From assembly GCF_034702125.1 (NCBI RefSeq), contig NC_085880.1, forward strand, positions 13,948,475-14,012,474: a stretch of DNA of 64,000 nt. Reading direction: 5' to 3'. The notes under the pieces are model-generated. The model was not told the origin of the DNA. It was given only the letters and a program-made list of their open reading frames with translations, and did not search any database. Made by a program: the position numbers and the translations under genes. Shown here in pieces: positions 63,854-64,000 of the stretch (the stretch's first letter is position 1; each line of letters starts with the position of its first letter). Source of the stretch: Engraulis encrasicolus. Its lineage: Eukaryota; Chordata; Actinopteri; Clupeiformes; Engraulidae.

Positions 63854-64000
63854 GTAGGAGGACACTTTCTGCAGACACAGCACTGAGGCAAGATTTAAAC
63901 GAAAGAGTTCCATTTAAATGTTCAAGTTTCTAGAGTTTCTATCCCTTCCCTTCTATACCAATGTGGCTGTCTAACATTAATAATTGTCGGCCCGTGGAAT

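Overview
This is nuclear DNA of a bony fish, almost certainly a teleost. The evidence is vertebrate-type genes split by GT-AG introns, dozens of (CA)n/(GT)n microsatellites of 50-150 bp, and many teleost-style DNA transposons (hAT, Harbinger-like, Tc1-like and ISL2EU-like non-autonomous copies) plus L1- and L2-type LINE fragments. I cannot name the species. The octamer TAGGCCTA and close variants recur through non-coding parts.

Layout. (1) 1-6.6 kb: the first coding exon of a polyamine oxidase gene (PAOX-like, minus strand) at 1126-1285, the rest lying off the left edge, then an L1 remnant and nested palindromic transposons. (2) 6.8-12.3 kb: a complete four-exon class A GPCR on the minus strand (935 codons) with a very long third intracellular loop and a C-tail built from minisatellites. 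(3) 14.1-55.5 kb: a complete TARBP1 gene on the minus strand (SpoU/TrmH-family tRNA 2'-O-methyltransferase). I placed 29 coding exons; all junction phases fit and they add up to 1,735 codons plus stop (1,715 from a second Met). (4) Inside TARBP1 intron 17 (26.4-38.9 kb) lie two ~6 kb copies of one repeat element, head to head, forming a giant inverted repeat. (5) 55.6-60 kb: intergenic transposon debris. (6) 60.29-63.85 kb: the start of an unrecognised plus-strand gene, three phase-0 coding exons, running off the right edge.

The most interesting material is in TARBP1. The intron-17 element carries a long array of short hairpins whose stems differ in sequence yet stay paired, in a family I cannot identify. 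Many TARBP1 exons have degenerate extra copies of one of their own exon-intron boundaries lying in the neighbouring intron beside a (CA)n tract. The donor of exon 10 opens directly into about 52 tandem GTGA units, each containing a consensus 5' splice-site hexamer.

Long open frames made of His-Thr or Cys-Val runs are microsatellite artefacts, and the long frames inside the giant inverted repeat are not supported as genes.
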